From the NCBI GenBank assembly GCA_046351595.1, contig JAXLYE010000012.1, forward strand, positions 1 through 64,000: 64,000 bases of DNA, in the 5' to 3' direction. Both the position numbers and the translations under genes were made by a program. The notes below the pieces were generated by a model. The model was not told where the DNA came from. It was given only the letters and a program-made list of their open reading frames with translations, and searched no databases. Positions 24,465-33,200 of the stretch are shown in pieces. Positions within the stretch are counted from its first letter, which is position 1. Each line of letters begins with the position of its first letter. The stretch comes from JAXLYE01 sp046351595. GTDB taxonomy: Bacteria > Myxococcota_A > Polyangia > Palsa-1104 > JAEUJZ01.

Positions 24465-26237
24465 ATGTCCGTCGCCAAGCTAGACAAGTCAGCCGACGAG
24501 CCGGGGGACGCGCCGGCCGCGGGCTCACCGCCCGAGTCAGTGCTGCCGACGCTGCCGCCCGAGGATCTGCTGCCCGAGGACGCGGGCCAGTGGCCGACCC
24601 TGGCCGCCGCCTACGGCGCGCGCGATCAGAGCCTGGTCGCGACGCTGGCGACCTCGGATCTGCGCATCGACGACGGCGCCCTGCCGGCTCCCGAGCCGGT
24701 ACCGGGCGGGGACACGCCGGCGGCCGGACCCGCGAGCGACGCGACCGCCGCGCTGCAGCGACCCGCGCCCGCCCCTGCCCCCTCGCTGCCGAAGGCGCTC
24801 TCGGGACAGCTGATCGGCAAGTACCGAATCGGCAAGGAGCTCGGGCGCGGCGGCATGGGCGCAGTCTTCGTCGCCATCCACGAAACCATCGGCCAGCGCG
24901 CCGCAGTGAAGATCTTGTTCCCGCAGTTTGCCAAGATGCGCGGCTGCGAGGATCGCTTCTTCTACGAGGCGCGCATGGCCAACCTGGTCAAGCACCCCGG
25001 CCTCGTCCAGGTCTTCGACCACGGGCACCTTCAGGACGGAACCTCCTACATCCTGATGGAGTTCCTGGACGGCCAGTCGCTGCAGGCGCGCCTCAGCGAC
25101 GGCGATCCCCGCGGCGAGCGCCGGCCCCGCACCGCGCTGCCCGAGCAGCTCAACGTCCTGCGCATCGGTCGCCAGATCGCGCTCATCCTGCACAGCGTGC
25201 ACGAGAAGGGAATCGTGCACCGCGACCTCAAACCCGGGAACATCCTGCTCTGTCCGGACCCGATCGCACCGTCGGGCGAGCGAGTCAAGCTCATCGACTT
25301 CGGCATCGCCAAGATCCAGGTCAGCTCCGATGTATTATCGACCAACGAGGCTGCGCCGCAGACACGGATCGGGAGTGTGCTCGGGACTCCCAAGTACATG
25401 TCTCCGGAGCAGTGTCAGGGACAGAGCAACCTGGATGGCAAGGCGGATGTCTACGCGCTCGGGGTGATCCTGTATGAGCTGCTGAGCGGACAGGCGCCGT
25501 TCCACTCGCCGCAGACCGGGACGCTGTTGGCGATGCACATCTTCAAGGAGCCGCCGGCGCTGCGCTCCGTCGAGCCGGCGGTGCCGGTCGAGCTGGCGGC
25601 GCTGGTCCACCGCATGCTGACCAAGGCGCCCAGGGAGCGTCCGAGCGCGACCGAGGTGGCGGCGGAGCTGGAGCGGCTGGAGCGCGAGCTCGCGGCGCCG
25701 CCGCCGGTGCCGCAGCGGTCGGCCGGGCTGTCGGTGCCGCTGGCCGTGGTGCTGCTGCTCGCCGCGATCCTGGGGACCTGGGCCGCGGTCTCGCGCCTGC
25801 GCAGCGCTCCGCCCGCCGGGGTGAGCGGCCCGGCGCCGGCACCGACCGCACTGCCGACCGCGCCACCGACCGCGCCACCGACCGCGCCACCGACCGCGCC
25901 ACCGACCGCGCCCGTCAAAGAGAAGGAGGCGGCGCCGAGTCCCAGAGCGGTGCCACCGCCGGCCGCAGCCGTCCCGCCGACCGCGGCGACTCCCGTCGCT
26001 GCGCCGCCCGTGCCCGTGCCGTCTACGCCGTTGGCGCCGCCTCCGCGCGCGCCCGGAGCGGACGCGCAGACCGAGCAGACCCGGCCCGCTCAGAATCCGG
26101 GTCCGAAGCAGAGCCCGAAGCAGGGCCCGCGAGCCGGCCAGAAGCCGGGTCCCAAGCTGGGCCCCAAGCCCGGCCCCAAGTCGGGCACGAACGCCAAGCC
26201 CGGAGGAGGGAAGATTGAGGTGGAGATCATCAACTAG
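24465..26237 (+). CDS. Membrane Ser/Thr protein kinase (Pkn family)
   Basis: A 590-residue protein. The N-terminal 115 residues are acidic and Pro/Ala-rich. The kinase domain (about 119-400) has every key motif: YRIGKELGRGGMGAVFVAIH, AAVKILFPQF, IVHRDLKPGNILLC, KLIDFGIAKI and GTPKYMSPEQ. A single membrane helix follows (about 423-442, LSVPLAVVLLLAAILGTWAA). The outer part is low-complexity: PT-rich APPT repeats (12-bp unit at about 25851-25913), then Pro/Lys/Gly-rich sequence ending KIEVEIIN. The start ATG 24465 has a GGGGAGG site. The TPR protein at 26215 overlaps its 3' end and is probably translated with it, a usual partner arrangement in Myxococcota. Confidence 0.92.
   Translation: MSVAKLDKSADEPGDAPAAGSPPESVLPTLPPEDLLPEDAGQWPTLAAAYGARDQSLVATLATSDLRIDDGALPAPEPVPGGDTPAAGPASDATAALQRPAPAPAPSLPKALSGQLIGKYRIGKELGRGGMGAVFVAIHETIGQRAAVKILFPQFAKMRGCEDRFFYEARMANLVKHPGLVQVFDHGHLQDGTSYILMEFLDGQSLQARLSDGDPRGERRPRTALPEQLNVLRIGRQIALILHSVHEKGIVHRDLKPGNILLCPDPIAPSGERVKLIDFGIAKIQVSSDVLSTNEAAPQTRIGSVLGTPKYMSPEQCQGQSNLDGKADVYALGVILYELLSGQAPFHSPQTGTLLAMHIFKEPPALRSVEPAVPVELAALVHRMLTKAPRERPSATEVAAELERLERELAAPPPVPQRSAGLSVPLAVVLLLAAILGTWAAVSRLRSAPPAGVSGPAPAPTALPTAPPTAPPTAPPTAPPTAPVKEKEAAPSPRAVPPPAAAVPPTAATPVAAPPVPVPSTPLAPPPRAPGADAQTEQTRPAQNPGPKQSPKQGPRAGQKPGPKLGPKPGPKSGTNAKPGGGKIEVEIIN
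25851..25913 (+). repeat. 12-bp tandem repeat encoding APPT
   Basis: ACCGCGCCACCG and the same unit in register occurs about five times in a row within the kinase gene, encoding the Ala-Pro-Pro-Thr repeats just outside the membrane helix. The copies are nearly exact, so copy number may vary between strains. Confidence 0.85.
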
Positions 26238-27027
26238 CGCGCTGCTCGTGCTCGCGCTGGTGCTGTCCGTGGCCGTCGCCCGCGCGCAGGGCAGCGCCGT
26301 GCTGGGCAAGGGCGCGCGGGCGTGCCCGAGCTTCGAGGAGTGCTACCGCCTCGCCATCCGCCTCTACAAGGCCGAGCAGGTCCCCGAGGCGCTGGCCGCG
26401 TTCGAGGCGGCGTACGGCTTCAACCCCGAGCCCAACCTCCTCATCAACATCGGGCGCGCGCACTTCCGCCTCGGCCACTACCGCGAGGCGCTGGACTACT
26501 ACCAGCGCTTCCAGAGCAAGAGCCCGGGCGCGGACGAGTCCGTGCGCACGCGCGTGGAGCAGTACATCGCGGAAGCGAAGAAGGCCCTCGACTCCGCGGC
26601 GCCCTCCCCCGCTCCGAACCCGGCTCCGGGCCCTGCTCCGGGCCCCGCGGCGGTTGTTTCACCTGTTTCACCTTCTGTTTCATCTGTTTCACCCCCTGTT
26701 TCACCGGCTGCCCCACCGCGGACCGACGGGGCCGAGCGGCCGGGGGAGCCGAGCACCACGACGCCCCCGGCGACGGGCGCAGCCGGCGCGACCGGGGTGG
26801 CGGAGGGCGCCGCCGCGAGCCGTGCTGCCGTCGCGGCTGCGCCCAGCACCGCCGCCCCCGCGGACGCCGGGCCGCGCGCCGAGGGGCGCCCGCTGTACAA
26901 GAAGTGGTGGTTCTGGGGCGTGCTCGGGCTGGTCGTCGCCGGCGGCGTGACCGCGGGCGTGGTCCTGGGAACGCAGCAGACCGCCGCCGATCTTTCAGGA
27001 ATCGAAGTCCGCAAGCTCCGCTTTTAG
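26215..27027 (+). CDS. Secreted/membrane TPR protein paired with the kinase
   Basis: A 270-residue protein starting with TTG at 26215, supported by a very strong ribosome-binding site GGAGGAGGG at 26202-26210 and by the signal peptide it produces (TSALLVLALVLSVAVARAQG). The mature N-terminal half holds TPR-like helices (AIRLYKAEQVPEALAAFEAA; NLLINIGRAHFRLGHYREAL; DYYQRFQSKSPGA). A Pro/Ser/Val-rich linker follows (VSPVSPSVSSVSPPVSP), then a membrane helix near the C-terminus (GVLGLVVAGGVTAGVVLGTQ). It overlaps the kinase gene by 23 bases, so it is translationally coupled. Probably a periplasmic-side protein-interaction scaffold; partner unknown. Confidence 0.8.
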   Translation: MRWRSSTSALLVLALVLSVAVARAQGSAVLGKGARACPSFEECYRLAIRLYKAEQVPEALAAFEAAYGFNPEPNLLINIGRAHFRLGHYREALDYYQRFQSKSPGADESVRTRVEQYIAEAKKALDSAAPSPAPNPAPGPAPGPAAVVSPVSPSVSSVSPPVSPAAPPRTDGAERPGEPSTTTPPATGAAGATGVAEGAAASRAAVAAAPSTAAPADAGPRAEGRPLYKKWWFWGVLGLVVAGGVTAGVVLGTQQTAADLSGIEVRKLRF

Positions 27028-27054
27028 TCTGGGAATCGAATTGAGAGGTCTCCT

Positions 27055-27966
27055 ATGAACTCCCTACGCTCGCTCCGTGCTGTGTTCCTGACCTTGTTCC
27101 TGGTACTGTTCGGGGCAACCTGTGGCAGCAGCGACACCGTGGTGGTGATCGCGGTGTCCGGCGCCGCTCCGACGGTGGCACGGCTGCGCGTGACCACGAC
27201 GCTGGACGGCGTGGCAGCCATCGGCAGCGAGGAGTTTCCGGGCAGCACCCTGCGGTTCGGGCTGCAGTTCCCGCGCGCGGCCAGCGGCGCGCTGATCATC
27301 CTGGTCGACGCCTACGACGCCAGCGGCTGCCTGGTCGCGAGCGGCCGCGTCGAAGGGCAGCTCAGCGGCGAGGCGCGCGCCGACTTCCCGCTGACCCTGG
27401 GCGCGCTGCCGGCGCGGCAGTGCAACGGCCAGACCCAGCCCACCCTCAACGTCACGCTCGCGGGCGCCGGCAGCGGCACCGTGACGTCGCTGCCCGCCGG
27501 CATCACGTGCAAGCAGCAGTGCAGCGCCGAGTTCGCGGCCGGCACCGAGGTGAAGCTGACCGCGGCCGCGGCTCCGGACTCCTCGTTCGGCGGCTGGTCG
27601 GGCGCGTGCACCGGCACCGCGCCGACGTGCACCGTCACCGTCAACGGCCTGAGCACCGTCACCGCGACGTTCCTGACCAGCGGCATGATGATGATGAACC
27701 CGTCGGCCAAGTTCTGTACGGATCCGCGCTGGTGCTGGGACAACCCGCTGCCGCAAGGGAACCACCTGCGCAAGGTCTGGGGGACCGCGGCCAACAACCT
27801 GTGGGCCATCGGCGACCTGGGAACCATCCTGCACTGGGACGGCACGGCGTGGACGCAGTCCCAGAGCCCGGTGCAGAGCTACCTGTACGGAATCTGGGGG
27901 CGCGCCGCCAACGACATCTGGATCGTCGGCGAGCAGGGGATCATCCTGCACTGGCAGCGCACCTGA
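27055..27966 (+). CDS. Lipoprotein with bacterial-repeat domain and propeller-type repeats
   Basis: A 303-residue protein from ATG 27055. The signal peptide ends at FLVLFGATCGSS with a lipobox-like GATC (Cys about 23). Next comes a region of about 100 residues with beta character, then a domain like the divergent InlB B-repeat/List-Bact type (GSGTVTSLPAGITCKQQCSA, then GGWSGACTGTAPTC with paired cysteines and TVTATFL). The end carries propeller-like repeats (VWGTAANNLWAIGDLGTILH; GIWGRAANDIWIVGEQGIIL), each with the W..G..GTILHW pattern. Only two such repeats are present, fewer than the six or seven needed for a full propeller, so it may be truncated. A similar fragment lies at 32615. Likely outer-membrane or periplasmic; function unknown. 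Confidence 0.75.
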   Translation: MNSLRSLRAVFLTLFLVLFGATCGSSDTVVVIAVSGAAPTVARLRVTTTLDGVAAIGSEEFPGSTLRFGLQFPRAASGALIILVDAYDASGCLVASGRVEGQLSGEARADFPLTLGALPARQCNGQTQPTLNVTLAGAGSGTVTSLPAGITCKQQCSAEFAAGTEVKLTAAAAPDSSFGGWSGACTGTAPTCTVTVNGLSTVTATFLTSGMMMMNPSAKFCTDPRWCWDNPLPQGNHLRKVWGTAANNLWAIGDLGTILHWDGTAWTQSQSPVQSYLYGIWGRAANDIWIVGEQGIILHWQRT

Positions 27967-28361
27967 CTCGTTCCCGTCGCGCGCTCGCTGGGTCCGGGGC
28001 GCGGGGGGTCCCGGGGGAACGGCGGAATCTCGCCGCCGCGCGCGACCGAGACGGAGAAGAGGGACCGGCCCGACGGGGAGCGGCGGCAGCGCACACAGTC
28101 TCTGCGCAGTGAGCTGGACATCGAACCACGGCGCCGCGTTATGCAGCCCGTCACAGCGGCTGCCGCAGGGACGCTCCAGCGGAGAAACGGAGCGCCCGCT
28201 GGCTCGACGTTCCGATTGACGCGCGGCGGACGGAATTGACGCAGCACGCCATCGGGGTGCGATACGTAACCGTCACGTGGCGCCATCGCAACTGCGCAGA
28301 GCGATCACCCGAAAACACGGAAGAGCACGCGGAACCCGAAACGTCCCGAAGCGGAGGACTT
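27967..28361. other. Intergenic stretch with candidate promoter
   Basis: About 395 bases before the C39-like peptidase gene. TTGACG occurs at about 28217 and again at about 28237; the second is followed, 18-19 bases later, by GATACG/TACGTA, a plausible sigma-70 promoter. GGAGG at 28353-28357 is the ribosome-binding site of the next gene. Nothing else was recognised. Confidence 0.4.
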
Positions 28362-29711
28362 GTGGCCCTTCATCTGCAGCCAGAGACAGAGCAGCGGCAT
28401 CCGTTCCTTCCATCGCTCGCGCCGCCCCAGGCCAACATGACCCCGGCCCCCGAGGCGGGGCACGCGCAGCCGGCGGCAGCACAAGGCCGCGGCCCGACCC
28501 TCTCGGTCGACCCCTCGGTCTTCAACCACATGGCGGACAGCCCGACGCTGAACGGCGTGCCGGTGCGCACCGATCAGCTGCCCAATCAGGTGCCGAACAC
28601 CGGCGGTGTCGCGAGCGCAAGCGCCGGCGCGGCTCCAGGGGCCGCAGGCCAGCAGGCGCCGCCGACCATCGCCGATTACAATACGACCCTTGATCGCCAG
28701 ATCATCGGCTCGATCACCGAGAACCGCGTCGCGCGCGGCGAGCTTGATACGGCCAAGCAGACCCACGCCGCCAACGCCGGTCAGCTCGAGGGAGGGCTCA
28801 ACGGCGATCGGCGCACGCTGCTCAACCAGCTGAACCAGCGCAGCGGGGTGTTCGATCAGGAGATCGCGGCCCTCGATCGCCAGCTCGGCGGCCAGATGCC
28901 GAAGAACCCGACGGCGGAGCAGCGGCAGCTGATCGAGCGCAGGCAGCAGCTGGTGCAGGGGCGGGACCGGTTCGACGATCAGCAGACCGCGCTGCAGCGC
29001 TGGAGCGATCGGAACGAGATCAACGACATCAATACGCGGCTGCAGGATCCGGCGCTGACGCAGCAGCAGCGCACCGAGCTCCTGGCGCGCAAGCGCACGC
29101 TGGCCACGGGGCTGCTGAGCACCGTGCACCTTTACCAGCAGTTCGATCCGCGCTGGGGCAACACCCAGTACGGGCGCGGCCGCGGCTTCAGCAACATGAC
29201 CGACGCCGGCTGCGGGCCGACCTCGCTGGCGATGGCGATGGATTTCCAGGATCAGGAAGACCCAGAGGGCCACCACTCGCGCGGGGAGCACGACTACTAC
29301 ACGCCGCGCCGGATGGCCGACTACGCCGAGCAACACGGCCGCGTGCGCGGCAGCGGCACCGCCGGCCAGGTCATGATGGACGACCTCCACGGCAGCTTCG
29401 CCAACGTCCAGGGCAATACGCTCGGCGACCGCGCCGGCGCCGCCGAGTCCCTGAACAACGGCATCCCCGTCGTCATCGTCGGGCGCAACATCGGCGGGAA
29501 CAACAACCAGGGCGAGGCCGTCAGGCCCTACGGCGGCCACTTCATGGTCCTCTCCGGCGTCAGCCAGGACGGCCAGAGCTTCGACGTCCAGGACGGCGGT
29601 CGCCGTCAGGAGCGCGCCATCCGCCACATGACCCGCGGGCAGCTCGGCAACGCGTACGGCTTCTGGAACGTCACGGGCGCCGATCGCAACGCGCAGGGCG
29701 CACCGGAATAG
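28362..29711 (+). CDS. C39-like cysteine peptidase protein
   Basis: A 449-residue protein. The GTG at 28362 sits four bases after GGAGG; an ATG at 28437 would give a 424-residue product. The first 110 or so residues are Pro/Ala/Gln-rich, then a charged coiled-coil region (QLIERRQQLVQGRDRFDDQQ and neighbours, about 150-280). The C-terminal domain (about 285-440) has the C39-like catalytic set: LYQQFDPRWGN, then AGCGPTSLAMAM (Cys), GGHFMVLSGV (His) and SFDVQDGG (Asp). Such domains cut leader peptides or peptidoglycan-linked peptides. There is no signal peptide and no ABC transporter attached or adjacent, so it may be an exported effector or a cytoplasmic peptidase; this is unresolved. Confidence 0.72.
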   Translation: MALHLQPETEQRHPFLPSLAPPQANMTPAPEAGHAQPAAAQGRGPTLSVDPSVFNHMADSPTLNGVPVRTDQLPNQVPNTGGVASASAGAAPGAAGQQAPPTIADYNTTLDRQIIGSITENRVARGELDTAKQTHAANAGQLEGGLNGDRRTLLNQLNQRSGVFDQEIAALDRQLGGQMPKNPTAEQRQLIERRQQLVQGRDRFDDQQTALQRWSDRNEINDINTRLQDPALTQQQRTELLARKRTLATGLLSTVHLYQQFDPRWGNTQYGRGRGFSNMTDAGCGPTSLAMAMDFQDQEDPEGHHSRGEHDYYTPRRMADYAEQHGRVRGSGTAGQVMMDDLHGSFANVQGNTLGDRAGAAESLNNGIPVVIVGRNIGGNNNQGEAVRPYGGHFMVLSGVSQDGQSFDVQDGGRRQERAIRHMTRGQLGNAYGFWNVTGADRNAQGAPE

Positions 29712-29714
29712 ACC

Positions 29715-29737
29715 GGCCCGAAAAGCTCCGTCGGGCC
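29715..29737 (+). terminator. Hairpin after the C39-like peptidase gene
   Basis: GGCCCGA (29715-29721) pairs exactly with TCGGGCC (29731-29737) around a 9-base loop, starting four bases after the TAG stop. No run of T follows, so as an intrinsic terminator it would be weak. Confidence 0.45.
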
Positions 29738-29890
29738 CACTGATTCTGTCCGCCGCGGCGCGGAACCGGCGCTATGTTGGGCGCGGTCTGAGACTCCATT
29801 CGAGGTTCCCAGAGCCTCGCAGAGACTCCAGGCATCCTCGGAGCCTTCAGACCGACATCCATCCTCCTTAACTCCGCCGGAGCCCGCCGC

Positions 29891-30526
29891 ATGTCCAGAC
29901 AGAATCCCCGTCGCTCACACCCGTTTTCCGTTAGGATGGTGCTGATGCCGATTCTACTGGGAGGAGAGGCGCTCACCGGCGTCTCGTCCGTCTGGGCCGA
30001 CCCGCCTGGGACGCCCGCGACGCCTGCGGCGCCCGCCGAGGCCGCGCCGGCCCTGCACGTGGATGCGGCGACGCTCGACTCGCTGGCCGCCTTCCTGCGC
30101 GACTACCACCGCGCGCTCACCGCCGGGGACGCGGCCTACCTCGGCGAGCACACGGTGTTCCCGCTGCGGATCGCGGAGCTCGTCTACGACATGGAGATCA
30201 AGATCCGCCGCAGCAAGCCGGCCTCCGCGGCCTCGCTGCTGCGCATGAAGCAGCGCGTGCTCTGGCCCGCCGAGCTCGTGCCCGACGGGCCGCAGGCGCT
30301 CGCCCGGCTGCGCCGCGGCACCGTGGACTGCGCGGACGCGAGCTCTCCGGACAAGCCCGACTTCAGCAGGGGCGAGCCCGCGATCGAGCTCCGCGGAGAC
30401 ACCGCCACGCTCACCTATCTGGTCATCGGCTGCGACGCGGAGGCGCACGTGGCGATCCTGAGCTTTGTCCGCAGCGAAAAGACCTGGCGGCTGCGCGAGC
30501 GCGCGGTCCGTCGCGGCTCCCGCTAG
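29891..30526 (+). CDS. Secreted protein of unknown function
   Basis: A 211-residue protein starting at ATG 29891. A signal peptide (RMVLMPILLGGEALTGVSSV, cleavage near VWA) is followed by an Ala/Pro-rich stretch and a domain of about 150 residues: TLDSLAAFLRDYHRALTAGD, then EHTVFPLRIAELVYDMEIKI, VDCADASSPDKPDFS, and strands ELRGDTATLTYLVIGCD and HVAILSFVRSEKTWRLRERA. The alternation of N-terminal helix and C-terminal curved strands recalls NTF2-like small secreted domains, but I cannot assign a family. It has two cysteines that could pair. It converges with the CheB-like gene after 43 bases. Confidence 0.65.
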   Translation: MSRQNPRRSHPFSVRMVLMPILLGGEALTGVSSVWADPPGTPATPAAPAEAAPALHVDAATLDSLAAFLRDYHRALTAGDAAYLGEHTVFPLRIAELVYDMEIKIRRSKPASAASLLRMKQRVLWPAELVPDGPQALARLRRGTVDCADASSPDKPDFSRGEPAIELRGDTATLTYLVIGCDAEAHVAILSFVRSEKTWRLRERAVRRGSR

Positions 30527-30569
30527 GCAGCGTGAGCGGCGCCGGCTTCCGCGCCCCCCAGCGCCTGGA

Positions 30570-31298
30570 TCAGGCGGGCTGCGACGGGGGCGCCGCGGAG
30601 CCGCCGAGCCGCTGCGCGAGTTCGACCAAGACCGGGGCGATGCGCCGGTGCGCGAGCACATGGTCGATGTCGACGGAGCGCAGGGCGCTGAGCGGCATGT
30701 CGGGCCAGCGCGCGTCCTCGGGATCCTGCACGATGGTGACGCCGCCGGCGCTCTTGATCGCCCGCAGCCCCTCGACCCCGTCATCGAGCATCCCCGACAG
30801 CAGGACCCCGACCGCGCGCGGCCCCGCCGACTCGGCGACGGAGGTGAACAGCTCGTCGATGGACTGGTTGCGCCGGAGCCGGAAGGGATCGGGCAGCAGC
30901 CGGGCGCGGTAGCCGTCCTTGCGAAGCGTCAGGTGCTGCGCCGGCTCGCTCAGGTACACGACGGCGCTGGTCAGCTCCTCGGAGTCGACGATCTCGACGA
31001 CCTGGAGGTAGGTACCGCGGCGCAGCAGATCGGCCAGCAGGCTCTTGCGACCGTAAGGGCGATGGATCGCGATCAGCAGGATCCCGTTGAAGTCGGAAGG
31101 GAGCCCGGACAGCACCGTCATCAGCACCTGGATCGAGCCGGCCGAGCCGCCGATCGCGACGACCAGGCAGTCCTCGCGCGCCAGCCTGTGCAGCACCCGC
31201 TCCGCCTCGGCAGGAGGGCGCGCTTCTGGGTGCGCTGAACCGGACTGCTCTGTGCATGCTTGCGGGGGCGTCATACCGAGCCAGAGTCCAAGCAACAT
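30570..31298 (-). CDS. CheB-type methylesterase domain protein without receiver
   Basis: A 242-residue protein. The CheB catalytic domain is clear: DCLVVAIGGSAGSIQVLMTV (Ser in GGSAGS), LLIAIHRPYGRKSLLADLLR (catalytic His region) and GVLLSGMLDDGVEGLRAIKS (Asp), followed by GGVTIVQDPEDARWPDMPLS. CheB enzymes demethylate or deamidate glutamates of chemoreceptors; here there is no N-terminal receiver domain and no receptor nearby, so its partner is unknown. Starts at 31298 or 31274 are both possible; neither has a strong ribosome-binding site. A second CheB (43726) occurs in this window next to CheR; this one is solitary and diverged. Confidence 0.82.
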   Translation of the reverse strand: MLLGLWLGMTPPQACTEQSGSAHPEARPPAEAERVLHRLAREDCLVVAIGGSAGSIQVLMTVLSGLPSDFNGILLIAIHRPYGRKSLLADLLRRGTYLQVVEIVDSEELTSAVVYLSEPAQHLTLRKDGYRARLLPDPFRLRRNQSIDELFTSVAESAGPRAVGVLLSGMLDDGVEGLRAIKSAGGVTIVQDPEDARWPDMPLSALRSVDIDHVLAHRRIAPVLVELAQRLGGSAAPPSQPA

Positions 31299-31429
31299 GG
31301 AGGCCACCGGGCTCCGGCCGCGTCTCCGAGGGAACCGGTGCGGGGCGCGGCCCGAAGTGTAACCGATTGAGAACGCAGACTCCCAAACGGTAGCAGGATG
31401 TGGGTCCGAGCCGGCCGTCCAGGCCGCGC

Positions 31430-32329
31430 TCAGGTCGCGGGCTCGCCGGGGGTGCAGAGCGTGATGGCGTGCGGCTTGGTGGCGATCCGGAAGCGGTCGG
31501 TCGGCTTGCGATCGCAGCCGTCGAGCTGGTAGGGCAGCGGGCGGCTCAGCCTGACGCGGATCTTGCGGCCGCGGCTCGCCGTCACCAGCGGCGAGTGCGC
31601 GGCGTCCCCGACGGCGGTCCGCGCCAGCACCCGCATCCACTGCCAGCCGCTCTCGGCCTGGACTACCCCGATCTCGAGCAGCCCGTCGTGCGGCTCGGCC
31701 TCGGGAAAAGCCTTGATGCCGCCGAGGATGGAGCTGACGTTGCCGAGCAGCACGCAGCTCGCGCGGCCCTCGAACCACTTCTTGCCGTCGACGGAGACGC
31801 GGGCGCGGGTCGCCTTGTTGCGCAGGTTCTTGAAGCCGGTCCAGATATAGGCGACGCGGCCGATGCTGTCCTTCAGCGTGCGATCCGCGTCACGGATCAT
31901 CAGCGCGTCAAAGCCGGTGCCGGCCATGACCGCGAAGTGCTCGCGGTTGATCACGCCGACATCGAGCTTGCGCCGCCGCCCGTGCAGCGCGATGTCGAGC
32001 GCCTTGGGCAGGTCCTGCGGGATTCCCAGGTTGCCGGCCAATAGGTTTGCGGTGCCCGCCGGCAGGATCCCGAGCTCCACCTTCCGGCCGGCGCGCGCGG
32101 ACATCACCGCATCGATGCACTGCTGGATCGTGCCGTCTCCTCCCCACAGCAGCAGCAGGTCGGCGCCGCGCTTCAGGCAGCGCCTGACGGCCCGCGGCGC
32201 CTCGGAGCTCTTGCGGATCTCGCTCCAGAGCGGCTTGCGGATCCCTGCTTCCGTGAGGAGGCGACGGAGCTCCTTGAGCCCGCCGCCGAACGTCTTGTAC
32301 TTGTGCGCGATGACTGCGATCTTGCTCAT
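31430..32329 (-). CDS. Diacylglycerol kinase-family lipid kinase (YegS/DagK-like)
   Basis: A 299-residue enzyme from ATG 32329 (an ATG at 32344 with a GGAG site is an alternative). The nucleotide-binding signature GGDGT is in LLLLWGGDGTIQQCIDAVMS, and the following LGILPAGTANLLAGNLGIPQ is the second hallmark of the DAGK catalytic family. The C-terminal beta-domain includes FAVMAGTGFDALMI and ASCVLLGNVSSILGGIKAFP. The family uses ATP to phosphorylate diacylglycerol, ceramide or related lipids at the membrane. It lies 130 bases upstream of the CheB-like gene on the same strand; a functional link is not evident. Confidence 0.9.
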   Translation of the reverse strand: MSKIAVIAHKYKTFGGGLKELRRLLTEAGIRKPLWSEIRKSSEAPRAVRRCLKRGADLLLLWGGDGTIQQCIDAVMSARAGRKVELGILPAGTANLLAGNLGIPQDLPKALDIALHGRRRKLDVGVINREHFAVMAGTGFDALMIRDADRTLKDSIGRVAYIWTGFKNLRNKATRARVSVDGKKWFEGRASCVLLGNVSSILGGIKAFPEAEPHDGLLEIGVVQAESGWQWMRVLARTAVGDAAHSPLVTASRGRKIRVRLSRPLPYQLDGCDRKPTDRFRIATKPHAITLCTPGEPAT

Positions 32330-32344
32330 ATCCGTACTCCGCAT

Positions 32345-33114
32345 GAGAAACTCCCTGTGCAGACTCCGGATGGAACAGGAATGAAGGGAGCGCTCTTAGT
32401 GTGGAGGAAGGAGGGAACGGGTGCCCGAAGCTTTTCACCCCGAAACTTTTCAAATCGATAGGTCACCCAGAGAGGGCGTTCAGAGAGGTCGATCTATGCG
32501 CCCCCTGCCCTGCCATTCTTTCCTACATGGGTTCCCCGGCAGGCGCCCTTTTGCAACGGACCCTTGCGGCGCCCTGAGGAACGGGCTCGCCGGATCCTCG
32601 ACGGGGCGCACACTCTGCACTGGGACGGAACCAGCTGGACCAAGGGGACCAGCGGCACCACCAACAGCCTGTTCGCGGTCTTCGGCAATGCGGCCGAGGT
32701 CTGGGCCGCGGGCGAGAAGGGGACCCTTCTGCGCTGTAACGTCTCCTCCGTCTGAACGATGGCGCCCTGCGTTCCGCGCCGCTCCCTCCCGCTGTGTGCG
32801 GGTCCTCGGGAGCCGCGATCGGGACGGAACTCACGCTCATCAGGAAGCGCCTGATGAAGAAGGAGATGAAGAGGGAATCAAAAGGGAGCCGAAGCGGAGT
32901 CGGTGTCCGTCGCGCGCCTTCACGCAGTCCGCCAGAAGACGGGATTCCCGACGGGAGCAGACAGTGACCCGGGGGCTCGGTCGGCTGCTCGGACAGAGCC
33001 CCTGCCCTGCTCTCTTTCTGATTCAGGCATTCCCTTATCGGTCTTTCCCTGAACTGCGCTCCGAAACCCTACGCTCTCAATCGGATTTTTCGACGGTGTC
33101 AACATCGCCAGCCG
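32345..33114. other. Intergenic stretch holding one gene fragment
   Basis: About 770 bases between the lipid kinase (minus) and the hybrid kinase (plus). It contains the propeller-type gene fragment at 32615-32755. The rest has no convincing frame. Base composition is somewhat less GC-rich than the genes around it, as in old intergenic DNA. Confidence 0.4.
32615..32755 (+). pseudogene. 3' fragment of a propeller-repeat lipoprotein gene
   Basis: From 32615 the plus strand encodes LHWDGTSWTKGTSGTTNSLF and AVFGNAAEVWAAGEKGTLLR, ending CNVSSV and a TGA. This is the same repeat type as the end of the lipoprotein at 27055 (GTILHWDGTAWT...GNAANDIW-like). No start codon or upstream repeat is present; the sequence before CTGCACTGG is unrelated. 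It is probably the last repeat of a decayed or moved paralogue. Confidence 0.6.
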
Positions 33115-33144
33115 TTGACGGGTAGAGCCGAGCCCTTCCATAAT
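33115..33144 (+). promoter_or_regulatory. Sigma-70-type promoter of the signalling operon
   Basis: TTGACG (33115-33120) and CATAAT (33139-33144) are separated by 18 bp, close to the housekeeping consensus. The first gene begins at ATG 33201, so the leader would be about 50 bases. This probably drives the hybrid kinase and the genes after it. Confidence 0.55.
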
Positions 33145-33200
33145 CTGATGATGCGCCGGGACTCTTCTCTGGGCGTTCCTCCCCTTCCATACGGCAGTCA

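Noticed and set aside
25335..26309. Long minus-strand open frame opposite the kinase gene
   Set aside because: Arg/Gln-rich, with no domain character and mirrored against a clear plus-strand kinase; a shadow of high third-position GC.
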